Positions 14,748-22,131 of a DNA stretch of 27,051 nt are shown one piece after another (within the stretch, counting starts at the first letter, position 1; each line of letters opens with the position of its first letter). The notes beneath the pieces are model-generated. The model saw only the letters and a list, made by a program, of their open reading frames with translations, was not told where the DNA came from and did not search any database. Location of the stretch: the NCBI GenBank assembly GCA_036626215.1, contig JAZKSG010000019.1, forward strand, positions 1 to 27,051, written 5' to 3'. The translations under genes and the position numbers were made by a program. The DNA is from JAZKSG01 sp036626215. Lineage in GTDB: Archaea > Thermoplasmatota > E2 > DHVEG-1.

Positions 14748-14987
14748 ATGATTAACGCCTATATATTGATTTCAATGGAGCCGGGTGATTCCAGTAAGGC
14801 AATATATGAGATGAGAAAAATCGAAAAAATCGCTAAGATATCAGTTGTAGCTGGTGAATTCGACATCGTAGTTAGAGTACAAGTCAAAAATCTGGATCAA
14901 TTATTAAAGGTTACTAATAAAATCCAGATGATCAAAGGGGTAAAGAAGACTACTACACAAGTAATCGAAAAAGAACTGTCTTTATAG
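14748..14987 (+). CDS. Stand-alone Lrp/AsnC ligand-binding (RAM) domain protein
   Basis: 79 residues forming the alpha/beta sandwich of the Lrp/AsnC C-terminal effector domain with no DNA-binding helix-turn-helix: NAYILISMEPGDSSKAIYEM, then ISVVAGEFDIVVRVQVKNLD with the GEFDIV ligand-loop signature, and IKGVKKTTTQVI at the end. Such SAM/RAM proteins form oligomers that bind amino acids or modulate full-length Lrp proteins; alone it cannot bind DNA by the usual means. ATG at 14748 is chosen; a TTG three codons upstream is too close to the AAGGAG ribosome site. It has its own strong promoter and lies between the aldolase and purF, with no obvious functional tie. Confidence 0.9.
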   Translation: MINAYILISMEPGDSSKAIYEMRKIEKIAKISVVAGEFDIVVRVQVKNLDQLLKVTNKIQMIKGVKKTTTQVIEKELSL

Positions 14988-15037
14988 ACGCAAAAAACAT
15001 GTTCTGTAATTACATTAAACTTGGTTTATTAAAAAAC

Positions 15038-15046
15038 CTATAAATA
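15038..15046 (+). promoter_or_regulatory. TATA box of purF
   Basis: CTATAAATA centred about 31 nt before the purF ATG at 15073 predicts a very short leader of a few bases, close to leaderless. GGTGTT nearby is a weak ribosome site. Confidence 0.45.
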
Positions 15047-15072
15047 ACTCTTTTTTCATTGGTGTTTCTACC

Positions 15073-16509
15073 ATGTGTGGCATAGTTGGAATTATTGGAG
15101 ATAAACCAGTATCTAGCCTTATATATCATAGTTTGTTTTCCATACAACATCGTGGTCAATCTTCTGCGGGTAAACTTACCTATGATGGAAACATACATGT
15201 GTATAAAGATGCTGGGTTAGTAAGAGAAGTTTTTGATGAAGACAAAAAGATTAACACACCAGGGAACGTAGGACTTGGGCACACTCGTTATTCTACAGCA
15301 GGGTTAGACGACCTTGAATCTCTGAAAAAGAATGCCCAACCTGAATATCTGGTAAACCCGTTTCTCGTTGCAGTACATAACGGAAACATCTACAACTGCA
15401 AAGAGATAGGTGAACAAACTGATAGGACACCTCGTACCGAATGTGACATCCAGTGTCTACTTCTACCAATCGCGGATCGTTTATATAAAAAAGAGATAAC
15501 TCCTGAAGTTATTTTTGATGCCTGCTCTGAGACGATGGATATAGCCAAAGGCAGCTATTCAGCGATTTTCCTCGCTGATTCTGGTAGAAACCCTTATCTT
15601 TTCGCTATGACAGATCCCTACAGAATACGACCGTTGGTTTTAGGTGAAAAAAATGGTTTATATTGTTTAACATCTGAGACACGTGTTTTCAAAAAAATCG
15701 GTTTCGAATACGTCAAAGACATCCCGGGGGGGTCAGTTATAGTTATTGATCCTGAAGGCAACATCTATGAAAAACAAATAATAGAAAAAACTGAGAAACC
15801 CTGTATGTTTGAATTTGTCTATTTCGCCAAACCTGACAGCCGTATCAAAAAACGTTCAGTTCATAACACCCGGCTTGATCTTGGGAAGATGCTCGCTAAA
15901 AACTATCCTGTTGATGCGGATATTGTTGTTCCAGTTCCTGAATCTGGTAGACGCTACGCAGTGGGATATTCACGTGAATCAGGTATACCTTTGGATGAAG
16001 GACTTATGAAAGATAAAGACGAAAGAAGCTTCATCCAGCAGACACAGGAAAGTCGCGATCAAGTGGTAGAGGAAGGACTTGCTTTCATCAGATCGGTTTT
16101 AGGTGGACAAAAAGTAATCCTGGTAGATGACTCAATGGTCCGCGGGACCAATATGACTAAACTTGTAAAAGGAGCCCGAGACGCAGGAGCTGAAGAAGTA
16201 CATGTTCGTATAGGCTGTCCGCCGTTGATAGCTCCTTGTTATCTTGGTATAGACATGCGTAGCAAAAAAGAATTTATCGCCCGTGACGGAAACGGTGAAC
16301 TAAGAGAATGGGATGAAATAAAAAACAAAATCGGAGCTGATTCACTCGCCTATAACGCCGTTGGAGATCTAAAAAAAGCAATAGGGTTTGACTGCTGCAG
16401 AGGATGCATAGACTTCCCAGATGGATATCCTAAAAAAATGCAGAAAGACATAAAAGAATTGTATCAGAAAGATACAGAGGGCAAAAGAGCATACGGGATA
16501 ATCGAATAG
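15073..16509 (+). CDS. purF: Amidophosphoribosyltransferase PurF, Fe-S type
   Basis: First committed step of purine synthesis: PRPP + glutamine to phosphoribosylamine. 478 residues starting MCGIVGIIG, so Cys2 becomes the glutaminase nucleophile after Met removal and no propeptide is present. The N-terminal glutaminase domain shows QHRGQSSAG, GHTRYST and VHNGNIYN; the phosphoribosyltransferase domain has VILVDDSMVRGTN (about 348-360). Cysteines at 244 (PCMFEFVYFAKPDS), 382/389 (GCPPLIAPC) and 441-445 (DCCRGC) match the [4Fe-4S] ligands of Bacillus-type PurF, implying an oxygen-sensitive enzyme. It is transcribed alone from a TATA box at 15038. Confidence 0.96.
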   Translation: MCGIVGIIGDKPVSSLIYHSLFSIQHRGQSSAGKLTYDGNIHVYKDAGLVREVFDEDKKINTPGNVGLGHTRYSTAGLDDLESLKKNAQPEYLVNPFLVAVHNGNIYNCKEIGEQTDRTPRTECDIQCLLLPIADRLYKKEITPEVIFDACSETMDIAKGSYSAIFLADSGRNPYLFAMTDPYRIRPLVLGEKNGLYCLTSETRVFKKIGFEYVKDIPGGSVIVIDPEGNIYEKQIIEKTEKPCMFEFVYFAKPDSRIKKRSVHNTRLDLGKMLAKNYPVDADIVVPVPESGRRYAVGYSRESGIPLDEGLMKDKDERSFIQQTQESRDQVVEEGLAFIRSVLGGQKVILVDDSMVRGTNMTKLVKGARDAGAEEVHVRIGCPPLIAPCYLGIDMRSKKEFIARDGNGELREWDEIKNKIGADSLAYNAVGDLKKAIGFDCCRGCIDFPDGYPKKMQKDIKELYQKDTEGKRAYGIIE

Positions 16510-16537
16510 AAAACTACTTCCACAAAAAAATAATTCA

Positions 16538-16558
16538 TTTTTTCTCTCTTTTTTTTTT
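16538..16558 (+). terminator. T-rich terminator after purF
   Basis: A T-rich run with a few C, ending in ten consecutive T, starts about 30 nt after the purF stop. Archaeal polymerase stops at such T-runs. It overlaps the stop of the convergent 29-aa gene by two bases. Confidence 0.5.
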
Positions 16559-16646
16559 AATAGATTGGTTCAACTATATTGACCCAGAGGATAGGTATTT
16601 CTTTGGGAGCGTTTTTTGTCTTCTTTTTTTTCTTGTTTTTAGCCAT
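16557..16646 (-). CDS. Lysine-rich 29-aa protein of unknown function
   Basis: A 30-codon frame in the 252-nt gap between purF and the zinc-ribbon gene. It starts MAKNKKKKKTKNAPK and ends in a hydrophobic, Trp-containing ILWVNIVEPIY. Expression signals are unusually good for its size: a TATA box at 16687-16694, a predicted leader of about 18 nt, and AGGTGAT, a perfect 7-nt match to the complement of the archaeal 16S 3' end, five bases before the ATG. The basic head with a short hydrophobic tail suggests an RNA- or ribosome-associated peptide or a partner-docking tail. I recognise no family. Coding status rests on the signals, not on homology. Confidence 0.7.
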   Translation of the reverse strand: MAKNKKKKKTKNAPKEIPILWVNIVEPIY

Positions 16647-16686
16647 AGACAATCACCTTCTAAACAGTAGTTTTTATCGTTGATAA

Positions 16687-16694
16687 TATTTAAA
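16687..16694 (-). promoter_or_regulatory. TATA box of the 29-aa gene
   Basis: Minus-strand TTTAAATA lies about 41 nt before the ATG at 16646, preceded by AGC as a BRE-like flank. The spacing predicts a transcription start near 16664, just ahead of the ribosome site. Confidence 0.55.
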
Positions 16695-16761
16695 GCTAAT
16701 CTGTAAGTTTTACAGTTATCTGATTTTATCTAAAAATAGATTTGTATAAAAAACAAGTTTT

Positions 16762-17133
16762 TTATCCAATTACTTGGACAGCCTGGTTATTAACTATGAG
16801 AAATTCAACGAGATCTCCGCCCTCTTTCAATTTTTTTAATAAATCATAGTTTATAATATGTTCGTATTCAGATGTAACTCGGCTTCCACTTGGAGACCAA
16901 CTTGCTATCTCTATGTTTCGTAAATCAAAATTTTTTACGCTACCTAAAACCGTATAAGACTCTGTGCGGACTTGAAAATCACAGTAGTTACACTCAATAA
17001 CTGTGTCATAGGGGACAAAGGGATTAGTAGTATCTTCTATAGGTTCAACTTGTATTAAAACCATGTCTCCTCCACATTTAGGACATTTCATTTCTCCCCT
17101 CTGGTCGCCCCAAATATTCGAGACAATTTCCAT
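16762..17133 (-). CDS. Zinc-ribbon protein of unknown function
   Basis: A zinc ribbon with CPKC and CNYC pairs about 28 residues apart (KCPKCGGDMVLIQVEP, then VIECNYCDFQVRTESY), followed by a C-terminal part of about 75 residues (VLGSVKNFDLRNIEIASW, then INYDLLKKLKEGGDLVEFLI) that I do not recognise. The start is uncertain: TTG 17169, GTG 17160, ATG 17133 or ATG 17091, the last directly before MKCPKC but with GGGGAG only two bases away. The ATG at 17133 (123 aa) is given here as a middle choice. The gene is divergent from the SAM hydrolase and the intergenic region carries a 13-bp inverted repeat, so the two may be co-regulated. Nucleic-acid binding is possible but unproven. Confidence 0.72.
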   Translation of the reverse strand: MEIVSNIWGDQRGEMKCPKCGGDMVLIQVEPIEDTTNPFVPYDTVIECNYCDFQVRTESYTVLGSVKNFDLRNIEIASWSPSGSRVTSEYEHIINYDLLKKLKEGGDLVEFLIVNNQAVQVIG

Positions 17134-17190
17134 ATCTTTTTTGTTATAATTTGACTGCACAGAAACCAAACCACATTATTATTGGCATTC

Positions 17191-17264
17191 CTAACATAAA
17201 AACTTTTTCTAAAAAAGCGTGATTAGAATAATTTTTAGTAAAAAAACACTTGTTTTTATGTTAG
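17191..17264. promoter_or_regulatory. Divergent promoter with perfect 13-bp inverted repeat
   Basis: CTAACATAAAAAC at 17191-17203 and its exact reverse complement GTTTTTATGTTAG at 17252-17264 flank a 48-nt centre that holds a second pair, CTAAAAA (17209-17215) and TTTTTAG (17232-17238). Each outer arm points the same element towards one of the two divergent genes. A TATA box TTTATAAA (17267-17274) follows the right arm for the SAM hydrolase. A shared operator or duplicated promoter element is the likely reading. Confidence 0.6.
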
Positions 17265-17303
17265 AATTTATAAAACAAGAATATATTAGCAAAACCAGGA
17301 ATT

Positions 17304-18092
17304 ATGGGCATTATAACGTTTCTAACAGATTTCGGATTCAAAAACAACTATGTCTCTCAGATGAAAGCTGTAGCTTTAAATATAACAAATGCAAAGATAG
17401 TAGACATCTGTCATCACGTTACACCACAAAACGTTTCTGAAGGAGCTTTTTTACTGAAAACAGCAGCACGTTATTTCCCAAAAGGAACAGTCCATGTAGG
17501 AGTTGTAGACCCTGGTGTCGGCACAGAACGTAAAGGAATTGTTGTTGTCACCCCTAAACATGTTTTTGTTGGCCCGGATAACGGTTTGTTTATACCTGCT
17601 GCCCGAGAACAAGGGAGTTTCGATGTATATGAAATCAGAAACCCTCGTTTTATGTTAAATAAAATATCTAACACTTTCCATGGAAGAGACATTTTCACTC
17701 CAGTGGCAGCCTACATTTTGGAAGGCATCCCATTCACCGAAATTGGACCATCTACAAAAGATTATATTGATTTAAACTTTGAAAAAAAACGTGTGATAGA
17801 TGATAAAAAAATCGAAGGGGAAATCATACATATAGATAGTTTTGGAAACATAGTTACTAACCTAACCGAGGATGATATCAAAAATTTCTTTTCGTATGGT
17901 TCCGAAATCTCGGTTTTCTTAGGTGGTAAACGAAGAAAAATATGTTTCTCTAAATCTTATGATTATGTGGATAGAAACGATTTTTTAGCGACGATAGGTA
18001 GTAGCGGGTTTTTTGAGATAAGTATCAACCAAGGAAATGCGGCAGAAGAACTCAGTGTAAAAGCTGGTGACCATATTAAAATTATCCATTAA
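17304..18092 (+). CDS. SAM hydrolase (SAM hydroxide adenosyltransferase, DUF62)
   Basis: 262 residues of the fluorinase/chlorinase-fold family that in archaea splits S-adenosylmethionine with water into adenosine and methionine. Signatures are ITFLTDFGFKNNYVSQMKAV at the N-terminus (catalytic Asp in TDFG), VHVGVVDPGVGTERKGIVV, VFVGPDNGLFIPA, NTFHGRDIFTPVAAYI (catalytic His with Arg/Asp), and the C-terminal barrel segment IDSFGNIVTNL. These features fit the hydrolase rather than a halogenase. AGGAAT precedes the ATG, and a TATA box at 17267 gives a short leader. The stop overlaps that of the convergent flavin reductase by four bases. Confidence 0.93.
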   Translation: MGIITFLTDFGFKNNYVSQMKAVALNITNAKIVDICHHVTPQNVSEGAFLLKTAARYFPKGTVHVGVVDPGVGTERKGIVVVTPKHVFVGPDNGLFIPAAREQGSFDVYEIRNPRFMLNKISNTFHGRDIFTPVAAYILEGIPFTEIGPSTKDYIDLNFEKKRVIDDKKIEGEIIHIDSFGNIVTNLTEDDIKNFFSYGSEISVFLGGKRRKICFSKSYDYVDRNDFLATIGSSGFFEISINQGNAAEELSVKAGDHIKIIH

Positions 18093-18637
18093 AACTTTTT
18101 AATATCTTTTTTACAGCTGGTATAAGTTTTACCGCCACGATAAAAAGAGGGTTCAACCTGCTCTAGGTTGATAAGATTCTGTTTAAAAGAGTTTTCTTCA
18201 TACATTACGTTTAACACTTCGCCGATAAAAAAAGTATGATCTCCAACTTTTTTACTGTCATAGAGTTTACATTCGAGATGGCTATATGCCTCTTTTATAA
18301 AAGCTGTATCGCTATACTCTGATTCATCTAAAGTCAAACCTGTTTCTTTTATTTTATCTGTTTTTCTACCTGTACGGCTGCCACAGAACTGTAATTTATC
18401 TACAAGCTTGAATGGGACAAAATTAACTACAAACTCTCTACTTTTTTCTATCAAACCATGCGAATATCTAGATGGAGCAATTGATACACCATATAAAGGT
18501 GGTTTTTTACTCAAAGGGGTGTGCCATGCAACAGTTATAGCGTTTACTCCATCGTTTGGTTTTTTACATGTAACTAGGGCTGCTTGCATGGGGAAACTGT
18601 AATGATAAAATTTTTTTATTTCTCCTCGTTTTTTCAT
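18089..18637 (-). CDS. Flavin reductase-like FMN-binding protein
   Basis: 182 residues of the flavin reductase/flavoredoxin family. The split-barrel FMN site shows in PMQAALVTCKKPNDGVNAIT, VAWHTPLSKKPPLYGVSIAP and SREFVVNFVPFKLVDKLQFC, with VGDHTFFIGEVLNVMYEE in the C-terminal half. Such proteins bind FMN and transfer electrons from NAD(P)H or other donors; the redox partner is unknown. GGGAG lies upstream of the ATG at normal spacing, and the gene follows the DUF357 gene by 22 nt on the same strand, so they may be cotranscribed. Its 3' end overlaps the SAM-hydrolase end by four bases. Confidence 0.88.
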   Translation of the reverse strand: MKKRGEIKKFYHYSFPMQAALVTCKKPNDGVNAITVAWHTPLSKKPPLYGVSIAPSRYSHGLIEKSREFVVNFVPFKLVDKLQFCGSRTGRKTDKIKETGLTLDESEYSDTAFIKEAYSHLECKLYDSKKVGDHTFFIGEVLNVMYEENSFKQNLINLEQVEPSFYRGGKTYTSCKKDIKKF

Positions 18638-18659
18638 AACATACTCCCTCTTTTTTTTG

Positions 18660-18881
18660 TTAATATTTTAGAACTCCATCTAGTAAACCATGAGCATAGT
18701 TAATACATCCGAAAGCAGTAAAATAATCTTTTTTGTCGTAGTAATATTTTCCATCTTCGTAGTATTGAACAGCGAGTTCAACGACTTTTTCATGTATATG
18801 TGATGGTTTTTCTTTTTTTAGTTGCTCAATGTTTTCTTCAAACATTTTTATATCTTTTTCAACACGTGTTTTATCGTCCAT
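18660..18881 (-). CDS. DUF357 protein
   Basis: 73 residues with a helical N-terminal half (DIKMFEENIEQLKKEKP) and the DUF357 core VELAVQYYEDGKYYYDKKDY then FTAFGCINYAHGLLDGVLKY. This archaeal domain is a short helical hairpin resembling TPR/HEPN-like small units, often fused to tRNA-modifying or nucleotidyl proteins; no biochemical role is established for the stand-alone form. A TATA-like ACTTTTAAAACC upstream suggests its own start after the long secreted-protein gene, whose T-rich end lies just before. The flavin reductase gene follows by 22 nt. Confidence 0.85.
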   Translation of the reverse strand: MDDKTRVEKDIKMFEENIEQLKKEKPSHIHEKVVELAVQYYEDGKYYYDKKDYFTAFGCINYAHGLLDGVLKY

Positions 18882-18972
18882 AAAAGTTTTTCACTAAAAA
18901 ATGTTGAACTAGAAAAAGGTTTTAAAAGTTTTTAAAAAAAAGAAAAAAAGATGTGTTTTTTTGTGTCCCTTT

Positions 18973-21567
18973 TTAGGATATGTAGATTAATCTTCCAAGG
19001 AACATCATTCCGTTAGCTTCTGCTGTAACAGGGTCATATCCTGCTGCTTCTACTGTCAGGTTTATAGATATTTTTGAAATCATTTTACCTTTGAAGACTC
19101 CTTTTACAACTTTGAAGTTATATTGGTTTGCCCCTGCGCTAAGGTTTTCACCAGTCAGGTTTATTGGTACGTTTTGTTTTGAAATCAAACCGTAGGTTAT
19201 GTTTCCTTTGATGTCTACGTTTGTCATATTGTTTTCTAGATTGTTGGTGACTGTAGCAGATATCTTGTTGAAACCGAATCCTTTGTTTATAGCTGCTGTT
19301 AGAGGTGCTTCTGGTTCTTCTTCCTCTTCTTCTTCGATGGTAACGGTTATTTCGTTGCCCCATTCTCCTAGTTTACCGTGTTCATCTTTTGCACGAGCCT
19401 CTATGTTGTATGTTCCAGCAGTTGACCAACTATGTGTAAATTCTTGTTCAACTCCGGCGGTATAGGGTCCAAGCCAACCTGTTGTTCCGTCTCCCCAGTT
19501 TATCTGATAGTATATATTGTCTTCTTCTGGGTCGTCTGCTTCAACGTAGAATGTTAATTCTTCCTCTTCATCTGCTTTTTGGTTGTCTTCCCTGATGAAA
19601 GGTTTGCAAGGTTTGTTGTTGACACCGGCTTTGATTCCTGCGGTATCATATTCTGAAAATACAGCCTCTACTTCGTCTGGGTTGTCACATTCATCTAATA
19701 TCCATGCTTTTATCCATGCTTGATTATCTACTTCTTCGCATTCAGGACAGGTACCTGTATAACCTTCAACAAATGCATCAAAGGTTATAACGAATGGTTC
19801 ACCATCTGGTATTTCGCCTGATAAATTCCACCAAATTGTTTTCAAATCTTCAGAAACATTAGTTGGATCAATGTTTGCACTTCCTTCCACGTATTCAAGG
19901 ATACATGGTAGCTGATCTTTGATTTCTACATAGTTTACCATTTCATTACTGTAATATTCGTATTCCAATTTGAAATGTATAACATCGCCTTGGAATGTCT
20001 CTACGTTTTCCTCCCAGTTTTCACCGTCGAGACTTACTGTTTTCTCAAATCTGTTTGGTGGGTGTTCACAGGATACGTTTGTCCAACCCCAATCTGCATA
20101 GTAGTTACATGGATCGCAGACATAACATCCCCATCCTATGGCAAAATCAATGTTTGTGAAATTACAATCACAGTATTGCATTGCTTCAGTTTCAAATTCG
20201 ATTACAACGCTCTCTCCGTCTTTTAAATCAAAGTCTTCAGCACTTCTGAAATCCCATACAATTACTTGACATTCACCTTGCTCCGTAAATGGACAATTTA
20301 TAAGATCAGGTATCTCCACTTCGTTTCCACAGATAGTTGTTGTGTTTCCGTAATCTGGAATTACATCTGGATATTGGTTTGTTCCTGGATAAACTTCTTC
20401 TCCCTCTACGGTAACTTTGGTTGTAGCTGTATAGTTTAAACAATCGTTTGGTAGAAGATCACCTGCAAGCATACAATCCATTATTGTTCCTTCGCATCCA
20501 TGGTATGTAGCTACAAAACGGAATTTAACAGTGTCTCCTTTTATCACATGGTCAAGTTCGTTAACCCATTCTCCAGCTTCATTGTCATATACTTGTTTTT
20601 CCACGGAGAGTTGTTTCCAGATAGTTACATCTACACTATCTTCATCTTCATATGTTTCTCCTTCATATTCGCCTGTTACGTTTACATAGTTTTCTCCTTC
20701 AAGCATGTCGTCATATATTAGTTTCTCTGGAATTATTCTAGCTTCAAATTCTCCTTCAAATGATTCACCTGGTGTAAGGGAACCAAGAGTTACGCTTTTT
20801 TCCTGTCCTCCTTCTGGGAATTCTAGGAAATCGGGTAAAACATCTGTACCTATAACATTATTTAATTCAACGTTTCCAGTGTTTGTAACGTTGACTTTGA
20901 ATTTGACAGACTGATTTTCTTCAATCAGTTTATACAAGCAGATGTAATATGTTGCACCGTCGTCAACCCATTCTTCCTCGCATGGATCCCATATTTGTTT
21001 CTCTATATCGATACTAGGTTGTGGCGGCTCTGGTTCTTCAACAATTTTGACGGTTGCATCATCCTCAGCTTCGTAACTCTTACCTGTGCAATGTTCATCT
21101 ACGGTGACATTGGCTACATTTTCCTCACCGTCTATGCCAGTTAAATCTGCAGCGGTTGCATTAAAGGTTATAACATAACTTTCGCCATCATAAAGTTTGA
21201 AATCAGAACCTTCATAGCTATCAATATCCCATGTTAGATTTTTATCATCAACTACAGGTTCAAAAGGTTTTGCTGTTCCAACATCATATTCCAGACAGCC
21301 GGGGAGTGTATCGTTTACAACAATGTTTTCTCCATAATGTTCGTTATCTGAATCTGTTATATTGTAGTATGTTATATTTATCCTAAATTCAAATGTGTCT
21401 CCTATATATCCTTCTGCTTCGTTAACCCATGCAGTTCCATTCCAAACTTCTTTTACTATTTCTATACTTTCGTTTTCATCGTCTTGTGCAGTTGTAGGCG
21501 TTACTGCAAAAGTAGACACGATCATTAACAGCGCCAAAATTATACTAATTCCTGTTTTTCTTTTCAT
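18973..21567 (-). CDS. Large secreted cysteine-rich repeat protein (DUF11-like plus PKD)
   Basis: 864 residues. A signal peptide (GISIILALLMIVSTFAVTPT, cleavage near TTAQ) precedes four repeats beginning about 35, 184, 318 and 505, each with the pattern (I/V/F)EKxVxxxxxxW, then GDxxxFxxxxxY, LPxCLEY and, except in repeat 2, DGExxVIxF. This is the DUF11/conserved-repeat beta-sandwich type of archaeal surface proteins. A PKD-like domain follows (about 650-745, INWGDGTTGW and HSWSTAGTYNIEARAKDEHG), then an acidic hinge of eight Glu and a C-terminal domain (GFGFNKISATVTNNLENNMT) ending without a membrane anchor or PGF signal. About 21 cysteines, mostly at 358-654, and many N-glycosylation sites are unusual. 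It is probably an extracellular or cell-wall protein. The promoter and GC hairpin at 21604-21648 precede it; GGGAGG lies 14 nt before the ATG. Confidence 0.87.
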   Translation of the reverse strand: MKRKTGISIILALLMIVSTFAVTPTTAQDDENESIEIVKEVWNGTAWVNEAEGYIGDTFEFRINITYYNITDSDNEHYGENIVVNDTLPGCLEYDVGTAKPFEPVVDDKNLTWDIDSYEGSDFKLYDGESYVITFNATAADLTGIDGEENVANVTVDEHCTGKSYEAEDDATVKIVEEPEPPQPSIDIEKQIWDPCEEEWVDDGATYYICLYKLIEENQSVKFKVNVTNTGNVELNNVIGTDVLPDFLEFPEGGQEKSVTLGSLTPGESFEGEFEARIIPEKLIYDDMLEGENYVNVTGEYEGETYEDEDSVDVTIWKQLSVEKQVYDNEAGEWVNELDHVIKGDTVKFRFVATYHGCEGTIMDCMLAGDLLPNDCLNYTATTKVTVEGEEVYPGTNQYPDVIPDYGNTTTICGNEVEIPDLINCPFTEQGECQVIVWDFRSAEDFDLKDGESVVIEFETEAMQYCDCNFTNIDFAIGWGCYVCDPCNYYADWGWTNVSCEHPPNRFEKTVSLDGENWEENVETFQGDVIHFKLEYEYYSNEMVNYVEIKDQLPCILEYVEGSANIDPTNVSEDLKTIWWNLSGEIPDGEPFVITFDAFVEGYTGTCPECEEVDNQAWIKAWILDECDNPDEVEAVFSEYDTAGIKAGVNNKPCKPFIREDNQKADEEEELTFYVEADDPEEDNIYYQINWGDGTTGWLGPYTAGVEQEFTHSWSTAGTYNIEARAKDEHGKLGEWGNEITVTIEEEEEEEPEAPLTAAINKGFGFNKISATVTNNLENNMTNVDIKGNITYGLISKQNVPINLTGENLSAGANQYNFKVVKGVFKGKMISKISINLTVEAAGYDPVTAEANGMMFLGRLIYIS

Positions 21568-21603
21568 TTTTTATCTTTTCGCCTCCCAATTTTTTTATAA
21601 AAT

Positions 21604-21622
21604 GGTGGCAACACTCGCCGCC
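21604..21622 (-). promoter_or_regulatory. GC-rich hairpin upstream of the secreted-protein gene
   Basis: GGTGGC and GCCGCC pair over six positions (one G-T) around a 7-nt loop. The element lies about 37-55 nt before the ATG at 21567, at or near the predicted transcript start, and stands out in very AT-rich DNA. It could be a 5'-end RNA hairpin or a protein-binding palindrome. Confidence 0.4.
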
Positions 21623-21623
21623 C

Positions 21624-21648
21624 AATTTATATATTATATAGTATATAA
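21624..21648. promoter_or_regulatory. Overlapping TATA boxes of a bidirectional promoter
   Basis: A 25-base block of only A and T apart from one G contains TTTATATATT reading plus and TTTATATAC reading minus. The minus box serves the secreted protein. The plus box lies about 20 nt before the ATG of a 59-aa frame, where a leaderless transcript would begin. Confidence 0.5.
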
Positions 21649-21828
21649 ATGTTTTCCTATTATGGTTCTGTATTTGAAATGTTTGAGAAATGTATAATTA
21701 GTGTTATATTTGTTTTGATATTCTATAGAAACAGCGCTTCTATTCAGGGTAAAGATGTTATTAACAAATTTGGAAAACGGAGAGAAATCTATAAAATCAT
21801 CCATAGTGAAGGAGAGCATTCTTTTTAA
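21649..21828 (+). CDS. Possible 59-aa protein or remnant of a winged-helix gene
   Basis: A frame of 59 codons: MFSYYGSVFEMFEK, a hydrophobic segment (CIISVIFVLIFY), then INKFGKRREIYKIIHSEGEH before the stop. The last part faintly resembles the first helices of archaeal winged-helix proteins (R-x-x-I-Y-x-x-I-x-x-x-x-G-x-H), which normally continue with the recognition helix. Here a stop follows at once, so it may be a truncated relic or a small membrane protein. A TATA box at 21626-21635 is positioned for a leaderless mRNA. No ribosome site. The amino-acid bias expected from AT-rich noncoding DNA (Ile, Phe, Lys, Tyr) lowers confidence. Confidence 0.3.
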   Translation: MFSYYGSVFEMFEKCIISVIFVLIFYRNSASIQGKDVINKFGKRREIYKIIHSEGEHSF

Positions 21829-22131
21829 ATTGGTATTTAAGACAGCATCTTTTCATTGCAATCCATCACAATTTTATAAAAAACCCTTGTTTTTTAATTA
21901 TATCTGGTGCAACTCTTCTATTATTTTTGTTCTGGTTATCTACTGTTGTTCAAAGGTTGCATTTTAAAGATCATATAATTAAATCTGGGCGACACCCTTA
22001 CATTTATTACTATATTTCGCCTTTAACCTTTAAAAAATATACAGAATATGAGATAAGTGTAATTTAAAAGGCAATTTACTTGTTAAACCAAATTATACGA
22101 AATACATCTGTTAGGGAGAGAGTTGGGATAT
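21829..22131. other. AT-rich intergenic region before the RND exporter
   Basis: About 300 nt with no convincing gene. A plus-strand frame of 70 codons (21755-21967) crosses it but has a hydrophobic, Cys- and Phe-rich content typical of chance. TTAAAAAATATAC near 22029-22041 and AAATTATACGAAA near 22089-22101 are TATA-like; the latter fits the exporter. AGGGAG lies before the exporter start. Confidence 0.5.

Noticed and set aside
18089..18092. Overlap of SAM hydrolase and flavin reductase ends as a frameshift sign
   Set aside because: Both proteins are complete and convergent; a four-base stop overlap is ordinary in dense genomes.
21755..21967. 70-codon plus-strand frame before the exporter
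   Set aside because: Composition (Phe, Cys, Ile, Tyr) is what AT-rich noncoding DNA yields; no promoter or ribosome site fits it.
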